Of a stretch of DNA of 64,000 nt, positions 1-9,425 are shown piece by piece (position 1 is the first letter of the stretch; every line of letters starts with the position of its first letter). The notes under the pieces are model-generated. The model made no database searches. It saw only the letters and a program-made list of their open reading frames with translations, and had not been told where the DNA came from. The stretch is from Lachnospiraceae bacterium UBA7143 (lineage in GTDB: Bacteria; Bacillota; Clostridia; Lachnospirales; Lachnospiraceae): assembly GCA_002491905.1 (NCBI GenBank), contig DKWV01000053.1, positions 62,001-126,000 of the forward strand. The letters run 5' to 3'. The translations under genes were made by a program, and so were the position numbers.

Positions 1-700
1 AACTCCTGAGATTGCCAAGATCCGTAATAAGCCGCTCGGGGAGGATGTCATCAGTCCCTCAAAGTTTCCCCGCATCAACAGTGCAGACGATTTAAAGGGA
101 ATGGTAGCAGATCTGCGGATGCTGAGCGACGGCCGGCCCATCGGCATCAAGATTGCCGCCGGGCGAATTGAGAAAGATTTAGAATTTTGTGTGTATGCCG
201 AACCCGATTTCATCACCATAGACGGCCGTGGAGGCGCAACAGGGGCTTCTCCTTCCATCATCCGGGATTCCACCAGCGTGCCGACCATCTATGCGCTCTA
301 CCGCGCGAGAAAGTATCTCGACTCCGTCGGCTCGGATATTGACCTGGTCATCACAGGGGGCTTACGGGTATCCTCCGATTTTGCAAAGGCAATCGCCATG
401 GGCGCAGACGCTGTCGCCGTCGCTTCTGCGGCAATGGTGGCTGCGGCATGCCAGCAGTACCGCATCTGCGGCAGCGGCATGTGCCCGGTGGGCGTAGCTA
501 CCCAGGACGAAAAGCTGCGGGAAAGATTACACATCGACGCCGCAGCAAAGCGGGTGGAGAATTATCTGAAATGTTCCGCCGAAGAGTTAAAAACCTTTGC
601 CCGGATCACCGGCAACACAGATATCCACGGATTATCTGTGGATGATCTGTGCACGATCAACAGGGAGATTTCGGAACACACCAATATCCCGCACGCATGA
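1..700 (+). CDS. FMN-binding glutamate synthase family protein, C-terminal part (5' end outside the window)
   Basis: The reading frame is open from base 2, so the gene enters from the left edge and only its last 233 residues are seen. It matches the FMN-barrel synthase domain of glutamate synthase-like proteins. The GRGGATGASP phosphate-binding stretch is followed by an ITGGLRVSSDFAKAIAMGAD segment and a cysteine cluster, CRICGSGMCPVG-like, typical of the 3Fe-4S site. Such proteins use 2-oxoglutarate, glutamine or ammonia and reduced ferredoxin or NAD(P)H to make glutamate. Stand-alone members in Clostridia often lack the amidotransferase domain; that cannot be checked here because the N-terminus is missing. 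A strong hairpin terminator follows. Confidence 0.9.
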   Translation, partial: TPEIAKIRNKPLGEDVISPSKFPRINSADDLKGMVADLRMLSDGRPIGIKIAAGRIEKDLEFCVYAEPDFITIDGRGGATGASPSIIRDSTSVPTIYALYRARKYLDSVGSDIDLVITGGLRVSSDFAKAIAMGADAVAVASAAMVAAACQQYRICGSGMCPVGVATQDEKLRERLHIDAAAKRVENYLKCSAEELKTFARITGNTDIHGLSVDDLCTINREISEHTNIPHA

Positions 701-790
701 AGCGCACAGTGAAAGCTGTGGTCCGCAAACCAATGCTTTCATTCTCCTTGAACGGTTTACGCTATCGCAATTTTCTACAGAGTAAAAAAT

Positions 791-837
791 GGCCTCCGGA
801 CATTTGCTGTATCAGCCAATTGCCGGAGGTCTTTTTC
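791..837 (+). terminator. Intrinsic terminator of the glutamate synthase-like gene
   Basis: CCTCCGG at 793-799 pairs with CCGGAGG at 823-829 and is followed by CTTTTTC. It lies 90 bases after the stop codon and before the convergent DUF362 gene. Confidence 0.75.
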
Positions 838-884
838 GTCTCTATTTCATAAAATATCTATCGTATGACACCGTTACCGACTTT

Positions 885-2003
885 TTATACCGTCACCAGC
901 TCATACTGATCCGTCCCCAGCCCAATCTTCACCGCATGGGCGATACAGGACTTCCACTCCGTATCCGGGTGGGTCATAAAGAAGTGGTCATGCCCCGCCT
1001 CGTTGCCAAGCTTATGCAGGTTCTCACCCAGCACACTCTCCTCCACCGGAGCCATCTTATTGCACAGGTCTGCACATGCCTGATCCAACGCCACCGGGTC
1101 AAAGGATGCCAGCATACCCACATTGGGAATGATTGGAATATCGTTCTCCGCGTGGCAGTCGCAGTTGGGCGACACATCACAGATCAGAGATACATGGAAA
1201 CAGGGTTTATCCTTGCAGACTGCCCATGCGTACTCCGCCATCTTATAATTTAACATGGCGATGGAATCCTCGAAGCTGGCCGCGATGGCATCCCTCGGGC
1301 ACACTGCCAGACAGCGGCCACAGCCCACACACTTGTCATGGTCGATATGTGCCTTGCCGCTCTCGATAATGGGTGCGCCGTGGGCACAGATCCGGTCACA
1401 GGCGCCGCAGCCCACACAGAGCGCCGGATCCACCTCCGGCTTCCCGTCGCAGTGCTGTTCCATCTTGCCAGCCCGGGAGCCGCAGCCCATACCGATATTC
1501 TTGAGCGCGCCGCCAAAGCCCGCCATCTCATGTCCCTTAAAATGAGTCAGGGAAATAAACACATCCGCGTCCATGATGGCGTGGCCGATCTTGGCCTCCT
1601 TCACGTACTCCCCGTCTATGGGAACCAGCGTCTCATCCGTCCCCTTCAAGCCGTCACCGATGATGACATGGCATCCCGTCTGATAAGGAGAAAAGCCGTT
1701 TACATAGGCTGTCTCCAGATGATCCAGCGCATTCTTTCTGCTGCCCACATAGAGGGTGTTGCAGTCTGTCAGAAAGGGCTTGCCGCCCAGCTCCTTCACA
1801 TAGTCCGCCACCACCCTTGCATAGTTCGGACGCAGAAACGCCAAATTCCCGTACTCCCCGAAATGAATCTTGATGGCAGTATACTTATCCGTAAAATCAA
1901 TGTTCTCAAATCCTGCCGTCTTCATCAGCCTGTGAAGCTTCTGCAGTAAGTTCTCGTGCTCCGTGGCCTTAAAGGATGTAAAATATACTTTTGCCTGCTC
2001 CAT
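885..2003 (-). CDS. DUF362 domain protein with two 4Fe-4S clusters
   Basis: A 372-residue protein with an N-terminal DUF362 domain (residues about 5-190, ending in the HFKGHEMAGFGGALKNIGMG stretch typical of the family). Two ferredoxin-type CxxCxxCxxxC motifs follow (CVGCGACDRIC and CVGCGRCLAVC), then a second DUF362 lobe. The function is unknown; members are thought to be cytoplasmic iron-sulfur electron carriers. I chose the start at 2003 because a strong GAGGAGG site lies 8 bases upstream; an upstream in-frame ATG at 2039 lacks one. Its 5' end lies next to the HD-GYP gene on the same strand, with a 28-base gap, so the two are probably cotranscribed. Confidence 0.9.
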   Translation of the reverse strand: MEQAKVYFTSFKATEHENLLQKLHRLMKTAGFENIDFTDKYTAIKIHFGEYGNLAFLRPNYARVVADYVKELGGKPFLTDCNTLYVGSRKNALDHLETAYVNGFSPYQTGCHVIIGDGLKGTDETLVPIDGEYVKEAKIGHAIMDADVFISLTHFKGHEMAGFGGALKNIGMGCGSRAGKMEQHCDGKPEVDPALCVGCGACDRICAHGAPIIESGKAHIDHDKCVGCGRCLAVCPRDAIAASFEDSIAMLNYKMAEYAWAVCKDKPCFHVSLICDVSPNCDCHAENDIPIIPNVGMLASFDPVALDQACADLCNKMAPVEESVLGENLHKLGNEAGHDHFFMTHPDTEWKSCIAHAVKIGLGTDQYELVTV

Positions 2004-2031
2004 GTGTGTGATACCTCCTCTTCCTTTCGCT

Positions 2032-3303
2032 CTATTCAAACCGTTTAAACCGCTCGATCATAATTGCGTACTGTTCCTTGATCTTCAGATACAGACCGAT
2101 GGTGTTTTCCTTCTCTTTCTCAAACTCCGCAATGATGCTGTCATAATTTTTTTCCAGGGTCGTCACAACGTTGCGGTTAATCTTGCCCTTGTCCGCATCG
2201 CCGTTCATAATGTCGAGAATCTTCTCCTTGCTGAAAGCCTCCTTATAGCTTCGCTTACCGTAGAGTGCGCTTAAGATATCCGCCACCGCGATGATCTGTT
2301 GGGGCAGCGTCAGATCCGCCGCTGAAAGCCCCTTATGATAGCCCGTTCCGTCCAGCTTCTCGTGATGCCTGACCGCAATCTGCAGGACATCGTCATCCAC
2401 CACTCCCTCCAGAATCATCTCCGTGATCCGCACATGGGCTTTCATCACCTTCATCTCATCGTCGCTCAACCGTCCCGTAGACTCCAGAATATGTAGGGGG
2501 ATCGCAATTTTGCCAAGGTCATGAAGCAGCGCCCCATAATGGAGATCTCTGAGATCCTTTCCCGATACGCGAGAGAGCCTGCCGAGCTGCTCCGCAAAAT
2601 TCACTGTCGCCAGCGTGTGGATCACTGTGTGCTCGCTTCGGAAATCAATGGTATAGACCAGCATCTCCAGAAAGCCTTTCTTATACTGTTCGGAAAAGGC
2701 CCGTTTTGCCAAAAGCACATCCAGCTCCTCGCGGTATTTGCCGCTCATCAGATTTTCCGTGATCCCGTAGCACTTCTCCGCCTTCTGAAAAAGATCCATC
2801 GCCGCGCCGGAAAACTTGATATTGCGGTACTTTGAGAAATAGTCCGGCTCCAGCTTCTCGTCTTTCAGATGCAGAACCGTGTCCATCTTATCTGCCAGAT
2901 TCAGAAGCTCGGTCACGTGCAGATAACGGCTCTGTATCATGCCGTAGAGGTTATAATCCAGATGATGGTAAAGTAAGACCTCCGCCCTGTCCCCTATGGG
3001 TGACAGATACTTCAAAAAAAGAAAGCCATAAATCGAGTGCGGCCAGAGATTCTTAGTCTCAAAATCCGTCACCTTCTTGACGTTTTCCTCCTTGTAAAGA
3101 CCAATGTCATGCAAAATACCGAGCATGGTGTAATCCACCAGTTCCTGCTCCGTATAATTCTGCTCGGTGTAAGTATTTTCATACTCCATCATCTTATATA
3201 AAATATATCCCGTGATCTCCCCGTGGTTCATAATCTTATTATTGATGATGCCGAGAGTTTTTCGGATGATCTGATAGACATCCTTACTGCTGATAACGCT
3301 CAT
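2032..3303 (-). CDS. Tandem HD / HD-GYP domain protein
   Basis: A 423-residue protein. The first HD-like domain (residues about 25-160) holds HDIG and HH motifs. The second, at about 225-370, matches HD-GYP c-di-GMP phosphodiesterases: LLHDLGKIAIP, then RHHEKLDGTGYHKGL and VADILSALYGKRSYKEA. The usual GYP tripeptide reads GYH, a change at the proline, so c-di-GMP hydrolysis is likely but not certain. No sensor or membrane segment is seen, so it is a cytosolic enzyme. It is divergent from the Y-family polymerase gene, and the 200-base gap between them holds the SOS-type promoter of the polymerase. Confidence 0.85.
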   Translation of the reverse strand: MSVISSKDVYQIIRKTLGIINNKIMNHGEITGYILYKMMEYENTYTEQNYTEQELVDYTMLGILHDIGLYKEENVKKVTDFETKNLWPHSIYGFLFLKYLSPIGDRAEVLLYHHLDYNLYGMIQSRYLHVTELLNLADKMDTVLHLKDEKLEPDYFSKYRNIKFSGAAMDLFQKAEKCYGITENLMSGKYREELDVLLAKRAFSEQYKKGFLEMLVYTIDFRSEHTVIHTLATVNFAEQLGRLSRVSGKDLRDLHYGALLHDLGKIAIPLHILESTGRLSDDEMKVMKAHVRITEMILEGVVDDDVLQIAVRHHEKLDGTGYHKGLSAADLTLPQQIIAVADILSALYGKRSYKEAFSKEKILDIMNGDADKGKINRNVVTTLEKNYDSIIAEFEKEKENTIGLYLKIKEQYAIMIERFKRFE

Positions 3304-3383
3304 TGTCTTTTACCCCTTCGTATGTATAAAGGTATTCTAACATTAATTTGCGGTTTTGTCCTCATTTCTTTCAAATTTTTCCT

Positions 3384-3412
3384 TTGCCAAACATATGTTC
3401 CTGTAGTATACT
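3384..3412 (+). promoter_or_regulatory. Promoter with embedded LexA-like SOS box for the Y-family polymerase
   Basis: A -35 TTGCCA (3384-3389) and -10 TATACT (3407-3412) are separated by exactly 17 bases. Between them lies CAAACATATGTTC (3388-3400), which fits the Gram-positive LexA consensus CGAACRNRYGTTYG with two mismatches. A LexA repressor bound there would block the promoter. The geometry and the downstream SOS-type gene support each other. Confidence 0.7.
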
Positions 3413-3503
3413 GTAAGTAAACCGCACATACAATAGGAATCTGGCAGCTTTTCCGTGATAGAAATCCCGCAGCCACAGCCGGTTCCTGAGAAAGGAGTCC
3501 TTC

Positions 3504-4763
3504 ATGCGGCATACTTATCTCTGCATTGACCTAAAATCCTTCTACGCCTCAGTGGAGTGTGTGGAGCGCGGCTTAGACCCCATGACCACCAACCTTGTCG
3601 TAGCCGACCCCAGCAGGACAGAAAAGACCATCTGCCTCGCCATCACTCCCGCCATGAAAGCGCTGGGTATCAAGAACCGCTGCCGCATTTTTGAGATTCC
3701 AAAAACCGTGGAATACATTGTGGCGCCGCCCCGTATGCAGCGATATGTGGATGTCTCCGCAGATATTTATGCCATATACCTGAAATATATCGCCAAAGAG
3801 GACATCCATGTCTACTCCATCGACGAAGCTTTCATGGATGTGACAGACTATCTGGCGCTCTACCGTCTCTCCGCCAGACAGCTTGGTTTCCAGATCATGC
3901 AGGATATCTACGAACAGACTGGCATCCGCGCCTCCTGCGGCGTCGGCTCCAACCTGTATCTGGCCAAGGTTGCGCTGGACATCACTGCAAAGCACGCCGA
4001 AGACTTTATCGGTGAGCTGACGGAGGAGAGTTACCAGAAAACACTCTGGACACACAGACCCCTCACAGATTTCTGGCGCATCGGCGCAGGTACTGCCAAA
4101 CGGCTTGACGCCTTCGGCATCCGCACCGTTGGGGATATCGCCGCCGCTGATGAAGATCTTCTGTATAAGCTGTTCGGAGTGGACGCAGAGCTGCTGATTG
4201 ACCACGCCTGGGGCAGGGAGCCTGTCACCATAGCCGACATCAAAAACTACCGTCCCCGCACCAACTGCCTTACAAGCGGACAGGTACTCGGCTGCGACTA
4301 TCCCTTTGACAAAGGGCTGCTCATCGTCAAGGAGATGATGGACCTTCTGTGCCTCGATCTGGTGGAAAAGAACCTTGTCACCCGCTCCGTCACCCTCCAT
4401 GTGGGCTATTCTAACCGACTGGGAACCCCTTCAGCCCACGGCACGGCTGATCTGGAAATGGATACCAACTCGGACCGGATTATTCTCCCTGCGGTGACGG
4501 CCCTCTATAAAAGAATTGTCAGTCCCGAATGGCCGGTCCACCGCATCAATATTACCTGCAACCACGTGATGCCGGAGGAATACCACCAGTACAACTTCTT
4601 CGTGGATGCCGAAGAACTGGAAAAGAACCGCAAAGTACAGCAGGCAGTTATCAGCATTAAAAATAAATTCGGCAAAGACGCCATCCTGAAAGGCATGAAT
4701 CTGGAGGAGGGCGCCACAACAAGGGAACGGAACCATCAGATCGGAGGACATAAGGCCGAGTAA
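3504..4763 (+). CDS. Y-family translesion DNA polymerase (DinB/UmuC/UvrX type)
   Basis: A 419-residue error-prone polymerase. Residues 8-16 carry the DLKSFYASVE motif with the first metal-binding aspartate (D9). The palm motif YSIDEAFMDVT gives the catalytic D107 and E108. A helix-hairpin-helix thumb (WRIGAGTAKRLDAFGI) and a little-finger domain follow. It matches the YqjW/UvrX subgroup of Firmicutes rather than housekeeping DinB, because it is paired with a YolD-like gene and has an SOS-type promoter. It would copy past DNA lesions during the SOS response. The start is preceded by GAAAGGAG, 7 bases away. Confidence 0.92.
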   Translation: MRHTYLCIDLKSFYASVECVERGLDPMTTNLVVADPSRTEKTICLAITPAMKALGIKNRCRIFEIPKTVEYIVAPPRMQRYVDVSADIYAIYLKYIAKEDIHVYSIDEAFMDVTDYLALYRLSARQLGFQIMQDIYEQTGIRASCGVGSNLYLAKVALDITAKHAEDFIGELTEESYQKTLWTHRPLTDFWRIGAGTAKRLDAFGIRTVGDIAAADEDLLYKLFGVDAELLIDHAWGREPVTIADIKNYRPRTNCLTSGQVLGCDYPFDKGLLIVKEMMDLLCLDLVEKNLVTRSVTLHVGYSNRLGTPSAHGTADLEMDTNSDRIILPAVTALYKRIVSPEWPVHRINITCNHVMPEEYHQYNFFVDAEELEKNRKVQQAVISIKNKFGKDAILKGMNLEEGATTRERNHQIGGHKAE

Positions 4764-4770
4764 ATCCTCC

Positions 4771-5154
4771 ATGCAGATGGTTATGCCGCCGGAAATGAGA
4801 GAAAAAATGACAAAGAAACCGAAATCCAAAATGCCAATAGAAGAAAGGGCCAAACAGTTTATGCCCTTTGCGGCGCTGCGCGGGCTGCCTGACGCCCTTG
4901 CAAAAAAGGAAAAAATTCTTGTCCCGAAAATCGAGCTCTCCCCGGAAATGGAGGAGGAGCTGGACAGACAGATGCATCTGCTCGCCAAGGGGCAGATGGC
5001 GACCGTGGTCTATTTCGAAAAAGGAGAATATATCAGGATAACCGGTCTGGTCGCCCGCATTGACGAGACCAGCCGGTTACTGCAGATCGTGAACACGAAG
5101 ATTCGGTTTGAGGATATTTTGCAGGTGGAGGCGGGAAATCCTATATGTACTTAA
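4771..5154 (+). CDS. YolD-like protein, partner of the Y-family polymerase
   Basis: A 127-residue protein (115 if the ATG at 4807 is used). The stretch RAKQFMPFAALRGLPDAL is the hallmark of the YolD family. A small beta-rich domain follows (VVYFEKGEYIRITG, then ILQVEA). The family sits directly behind UvrX/YqjW-type polymerases and is thought to assist or control them; the mechanism is not settled. Only 7 bases separate it from the polymerase stop, so it is in the same operon. No strong ribosome site is visible for either start, which suggests translational coupling. Its last 14 bases overlap the convergent gene. Confidence 0.8.
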   Translation: MQMVMPPEMREKMTKKPKSKMPIEERAKQFMPFAALRGLPDALAKKEKILVPKIELSPEMEEELDRQMHLLAKGQMATVVYFEKGEYIRITGLVARIDETSRLLQIVNTKIRFEDILQVEAGNPICT

Positions 5155-5419
5155 AATATTTAAAATAATCCACCGTTTCCTGATAATCTGCTTCATCCAC
5201 AAAAATATCCGCCGCCTTTCCCACCGCAAGGGCAAAATCAACGTACTGCATTTGAGAAAGACTTATATCTTTTTGAATCCGAATACCTTCATTGGTGCAT
5301 ATCGCCTGATGTTCATCTTCCGCGACGATGTAAACATTGCCTTTTGTTTTCATAAAATAGGCAGCCAGGTCTACCTCAAAAAATGATGTCTCCGGATATA
5401 AAAATATATAGGTATTCAT
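5141..5419 (-). CDS. Short hypothetical protein resembling the N-terminal half of DJ-1/PfpI proteins
   Basis: A 92-residue protein starting MNTYIFLYPETSFFEVDLA. The pattern of an initial hydrophobic strand, a YP turn, a helix, and then NVYIVAEDEHQAICTNEGI resembles the N-terminal half of class I glutamine amidotransferase-like (DJ-1/PfpI) proteins. The catalytic cysteine region is missing, so it would be either a truncated remnant or an unrelated small protein. The start was chosen for the GGAGGAA site 4-10 bases upstream. The 3' end overlaps the YolD gene tail-to-tail. The family assignment is a guess; the gene itself looks real. Confidence 0.5.
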   Translation of the reverse strand: MNTYIFLYPETSFFEVDLAAYFMKTKGNVYIVAEDEHQAICTNEGIRIQKDISLSQMQYVDFALAVGKAADIFVDEADYQETVDYFKYFKYI

Positions 5420-5455
5420 TGATTCCTCCATATCATATTTACAGCAGTAATTCAA

Positions 5456-8400
5456 TTAATGCATCACCGAAAAGTAGTTAATCAAAATCCCCTTAATATG
5501 ATTATACCTTCTTGCATATGAGTTTTCCACACGAATCAACTGCAGGTTATGCTCTTTGCAAATTGCGTTTTTCTTTTTGTCCCTGTTCATGACAACATCG
5601 CTCTCAAAATGCTCTTTGCCGTCAAGTTCAATCGCCAGAATCGGCAGTTCTCTCTTACCAAACTTTTCATATACGACAAAGTCAAAGCGTCCGTTGTAAA
5701 ATAAATCATTATAGCTCTCGTTCTCCTGAAACACATGCGCGATCGCGACCTCTTTATGTATCGTATAGCGACTTTGCGTCAGGAAAATATTTTCCAGCGC
5801 ATGGGTCAGATTCTGCAGAAAAGCTTCTTCCGTAGCGCTGCTGAAAGGTTTTACTCCCAAAGCCCTGGATGCCGCCTGTTTCGGCGTCACTCGGGACGTT
5901 CCGTTGGACCACACATACTGCGCAAGCTCATATAAATCATCGGCGCCCTCCTTTTGGTGGAGACGTTCCAGATTCTTTTTGCTTGACAATACAATCAGTT
6001 TATCCTTCGCTCTGGAGGTTGCCACATTAATCAATTCCTTATTATTCTTAAGCCACTCATATGTGCCTGCCTGCGTCTGATCCGTGATTGCCGTGGAAAA
6101 TAGAATAACATCCTTTTCATCACCCTGAAAAGCATGGACCGTCCCGCAGCTTACATTCGTCACCTTTGCACGTGCCAGCTCCTCCTCAATCAGCATCTTC
6201 TGATTCACAAAAGGCGTAATGACACCAATATTTTGATCGCGGTGCGACGCCGCATATTTCGCGATCTCTATGGCCTCCGCAGGCGCCGTATTTTTTACAT
6301 CCGAAAATGCCTCCCGCATATCTACATAGAGAAGCGGCTGTGACTCTTTGCTCTCTGACAGGATATTCAGGCGGGAGTTATAGTATTTACGATTGTTAAA
6401 CCCAATAATGCTCTTATGACAACGATAATGATTGTGTAAAAGCGTTTCATCGCTGACTGCATCACAGGCTAGATATGTCTTATAAATAGAATTTTTGCGG
6501 TAATCATACTCATCCGTAACCTTATAACGTTTCTTCAGTTTTTCATTCGTTATTTCATCCAATAAAATTACAGGATTAAGCTGCTGCGGATCGCCTACCA
6601 ACATAAGGCTCTCTCCGCGCACAATCGGTACAAGTGAGACCGCGATATTACACTGGCTCGCCTCGTCCATAATCACCATATCAAACATTGGCATCGGCTC
6701 TCCAAGCCGGTGCGCGGAAATGCATGTGGTGACAATAATCGGGAAAATTTTCTGCAATTTTATAATGTTTGTTTTCTGTCCGAGATACTTGGTAAAAGCC
6801 TCAAGCTGTTTTCCCTCCTCTTCCATCTCCAAAATTTCCCTGAGATCCGCATTTCTGGGTGCATCAATTTTCTTTATGTATCCAGCGGATGTATAATAGA
6901 GATATTCTTTCAGGGTTTCAATATCTTTGTACAGAAGTGAAATTGCCACTTCCTCTGACACCGCTCCCGCTGCTTCCATCTTTCTGTTGATCTGCTCCTG
7001 CTGCCTGATTTTCAAATCTTCTTCGAAGGACATCATCTGAAAAGAAATCCCTTTTTTCTTCTCAAACTCAAGCACTCTGTCAATTGTCTCCTTTCGCTCC
7101 TTTAAATCCAATAAATCCTCGTATCGCTTCAGCATATCCGACAAACGCTTTGCACGGTTTTTGCGATCGTCCTTATTGCGGTCCAGCGTACGTTCAAACA
7201 CCTTTATATTCCTTACATTCTCGTAAAGATGCTTCATCGTGACAAGCGCCGCTTTAACCTTCTCGTTATTTCCCAGACGAAGAATCGGAAACGGAATCGT
7301 CTTTCCTCGATATTTGATGGAAGATAGCTTTTCATACACGCCATTGATCGGATGATTATTATAAGATGCAAACAAGACCGTACGCTCATTGAAGAAAGCC
7401 GTCACAATCGTGTTGATAATGGTATTTGTCTTTCCTGTCCCGGGTGGTCCCTGAATATATGCCACCGGATATTTCATGGCATTGTGAATCGCAAGAAGCT
7501 GATCCATATTAATCCTTTGATTAATCAAGGCAATCGGATAAGTAGCCGTCCTTCTCGGCCGCTCCAATAAATCACCAAAAAACGCCCTGATCGGCACCGG
7601 CACTGCTTTCTCCTCCTGCCGGTACATCTTCATAATGGCCTGATATTCCTTATGTAAATCCAGCGCGATATCTGCCTCCAGTCCAATAATATAGGGCATG
7701 TCGTCCACATTGCTGCCGTCCCGTTTCATGCGCCGCATAATACAGTCTTTGATTTTTTCCTGATTTGCTTCAAAGTCGGCGAGCAGCTCATATTCATCCC
7801 CGTCCAAAAAACCGCGGATACTCTGTTTTGTTCCATCTATGGTAAATTCCGTACAGATTGTGATCTCCTCATCCGGCCTCAGTGCACGCTGTTTCACATC
7901 CAGATTCAGCTTGCGGTAAGCCAGGACATACAGTCCCTGCGTCATATGGATACTCAGAACATTCATGGCAAGCTGCCTGATCTGCAGTCTGCCGTCCGCA
8001 TACTCTTTCTTCTCCGCCTGAAACTGAAAATTTTTTACGATTTCCTGAAACTGCTCCGCACTTAGCTGGTACAGCTCGCCCCTGACCTGGTCGTGGTCAA
8101 GATACCGCACAAGACTGAAATCCGATTGATAGGGAACCGAATCCAGGCGGTTACACATCTCAAGATAGCCGAGTATCTTCAAATTCGCGGTATTGTCAAA
8201 AATGGTATTATATTTATGAGGATTTAAGTAGATATCCTTAACAAGCGTCTCATTGACAGGATAATAAGAACCTTCTATGATTCTGGAGGTCTGAATGGCG
8301 TCTATATTGATTTTATCTAACTTTTCTACCGTATACTGTCTTAGATGAAAGCCTTCCACCGCCAGCGTGCGGCCGCGAACATCTAAATTGCGAATACCGA

Positions 8401-8500
8401 TCCAGTATTTTGTAATCTGTTCCTGTTTGTTATGGTACTCGATACTTATCCATTTTCCTTCATGGATTGCGCGGAATATATCCCGAATAACCTCATTCAT
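5456..8500 (-). CDS. Superfamily 1 (Upf1/Dna2-like) helicase with C-terminal PD-(D/E)XK-type nuclease domain
   Basis: A protein of about 1014 residues. Walker A GPPGTGKTNTI lies near residue 351 and Walker B DMVIMDEASQ near 610, with GDPQQLNPV, HYRCHKSIIGFNN, VAFQGDEKDV-like and TSRAKDKLIV motifs, so all SF1 helicase motifs are visible. A coiled-coil insert separates motifs I and II. The last 120 residues (GRFDFVVYEK, then LAIELDGKEH) look like a DUF2726/PD-(D/E)XK nuclease. An N-terminal WYL- or CARF-like beta domain is possible. Such fused helicase-nucleases are often DNA repair or anti-phage proteins; no partner gene is adjacent, so the role is inferred. The start at 8500 follows AAGGGGAAG. 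Confidence 0.85.
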   Translation of the reverse strand: MNEVIRDIFRAIHEGKWISIEYHNKQEQITKYWIGIRNLDVRGRTLAVEGFHLRQYTVEKLDKINIDAIQTSRIIEGSYYPVNETLVKDIYLNPHKYNTIFDNTANLKILGYLEMCNRLDSVPYQSDFSLVRYLDHDQVRGELYQLSAEQFQEIVKNFQFQAEKKEYADGRLQIRQLAMNVLSIHMTQGLYVLAYRKLNLDVKQRALRPDEEITICTEFTIDGTKQSIRGFLDGDEYELLADFEANQEKIKDCIMRRMKRDGSNVDDMPYIIGLEADIALDLHKEYQAIMKMYRQEEKAVPVPIRAFFGDLLERPRRTATYPIALINQRINMDQLLAIHNAMKYPVAYIQGPPGTGKTNTIINTIVTAFFNERTVLFASYNNHPINGVYEKLSSIKYRGKTIPFPILRLGNNEKVKAALVTMKHLYENVRNIKVFERTLDRNKDDRKNRAKRLSDMLKRYEDLLDLKERKETIDRVLEFEKKKGISFQMMSFEEDLKIRQQEQINRKMEAAGAVSEEVAISLLYKDIETLKEYLYYTSAGYIKKIDAPRNADLREILEMEEEGKQLEAFTKYLGQKTNIIKLQKIFPIIVTTCISAHRLGEPMPMFDMVIMDEASQCNIAVSLVPIVRGESLMLVGDPQQLNPVILLDEITNEKLKKRYKVTDEYDYRKNSIYKTYLACDAVSDETLLHNHYRCHKSIIGFNNRKYYNSRLNILSESKESQPLLYVDMREAFSDVKNTAPAEAIEIAKYAASHRDQNIGVITPFVNQKMLIEEELARAKVTNVSCGTVHAFQGDEKDVILFSTAITDQTQAGTYEWLKNNKELINVATSRAKDKLIVLSSKKNLERLHQKEGADDLYELAQYVWSNGTSRVTPKQAASRALGVKPFSSATEEAFLQNLTHALENIFLTQSRYTIHKEVAIAHVFQENESYNDLFYNGRFDFVVYEKFGKRELPILAIELDGKEHFESDVVMNRDKKKNAICKEHNLQLIRVENSYARRYNHIKGILINYFSVMH

Positions 8501-8746
8501 TGTCTTCCCCTTTTGCACAGTCTGATACAGCATACTGCTAAATGTTTCTGAACATTATTTTACATCTTTCATCGGAATATGACAATATGGACACAGCGGT
8601 ATCGTGACAGCTCCATTTCAGACATATTTCAAGTAGCAAAATAGAAAATGTTGACTATTCCCTGTCGAAGATATATGATTGATTCTGTGAAAGCAGGGAA
8701 AAACTGCCAGAAATACGAATTTTTTCACAGAAGAGGAAGATTAAAA

Positions 8747-9352
8747 ATGAAAGGGAAAATATATCTGTCGTTGGTTATGCTATTCGTCTGTACAGCCTTC
8801 ACAGGCTGCGGCGCAAATGATATGCCGCAAGACGAACTGGAAATCATACCAATCCCGCAGGTTCAGACAGAAACATTGACAGATACCGACAATTTGCAAT
8901 ATGAGGCTTTTCTAAGAAATGAAACCAGCGTCAGCAATCCCTATGTGGAAGGCATGAATCTGACCGTTATGGATGATAAAATGTACGAATCTGAATTTGA
9001 GGACGCACAGAAAAAGTATGCTTATGTGGATGTAAACGACGATGAAAATCCGGAACTTATTTTCAAAATAAGCTCCAATACAAGCGAATTAATGTATATT
9101 TTGGGAATATGCAACGACGATCTGGTTTGTTTTGATGTATTTGAAACACATACAAGAAATATAGCATTCGGCGTGTATGATTATGGCTTTGTCTGGGAGT
9201 ATCAGAATTATGACGACTTTGGAATGACGTTCTATACCTATACTGCGGACGGCCAGCGCATGGAAGCCAGACATTTTACGGAAGAAAACAAGGCGGATAT
9301 TGCTGCCTATGAGGGGGATGATCCGGAATGGATTGACTGGGAATATAATTAA
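8747..9352 (+). CDS. Putative lipoprotein
   Basis: A 201-residue protein. The N-terminus MKGKIYLSLVMLFVC is a signal peptide, with a lipobox FTGC giving a lipidated cysteine at residue 19. The rest is acidic, with an Asp-rich segment (YVDVNDDENPELIFK) like the calcium-binding-like repeats of clostridial surface lipoproteins. The start at 8747 follows AGAGGAAG; a longer frame from 8648 would bury the signal peptide. Function unknown. Confidence 0.75.
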   Translation: MKGKIYLSLVMLFVCTAFTGCGANDMPQDELEIIPIPQVQTETLTDTDNLQYEAFLRNETSVSNPYVEGMNLTVMDDKMYESEFEDAQKKYAYVDVNDDENPELIFKISSNTSELMYILGICNDDLVCFDVFETHTRNIAFGVYDYGFVWEYQNYDDFGMTFYTYTADGQRMEARHFTEENKADIAAYEGDDPEWIDWEYN

Positions 9353-9366
9353 CGCTCCCCCCTTTC

Positions 9367-9408
9367 AGCGTCTGTCAAAACCGGGCATATCCGATTCTGG
9401 CAGACGCT
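9367..9408. terminator. Hairpin between convergent lipoprotein and blaR1-like genes
   Basis: AGCGTCTG (9367-9374) pairs with CAGACGCT (9401-9408). It lies between two convergent stop codons. The T-richness on the + side (ATCTATTTCTAT) is modest, so it is a plausible rather than certain terminator. Confidence 0.5.
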
Positions 9409-9425
9409 ATCTATTTCTATCCCTG

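Noticed and set aside
3573..4400. Large open frame opposite the Y-family polymerase
   Set aside because: Complementary-strand shadow of a gene with intact catalytic motifs and its own promoter.
8541..8556. Palindrome AATGTT-TCTG-AACATT upstream of the helicase gene
   Set aside because: Short, not matched elsewhere in the window, and not a LexA box; it could be an operator but there is no supporting evidence.
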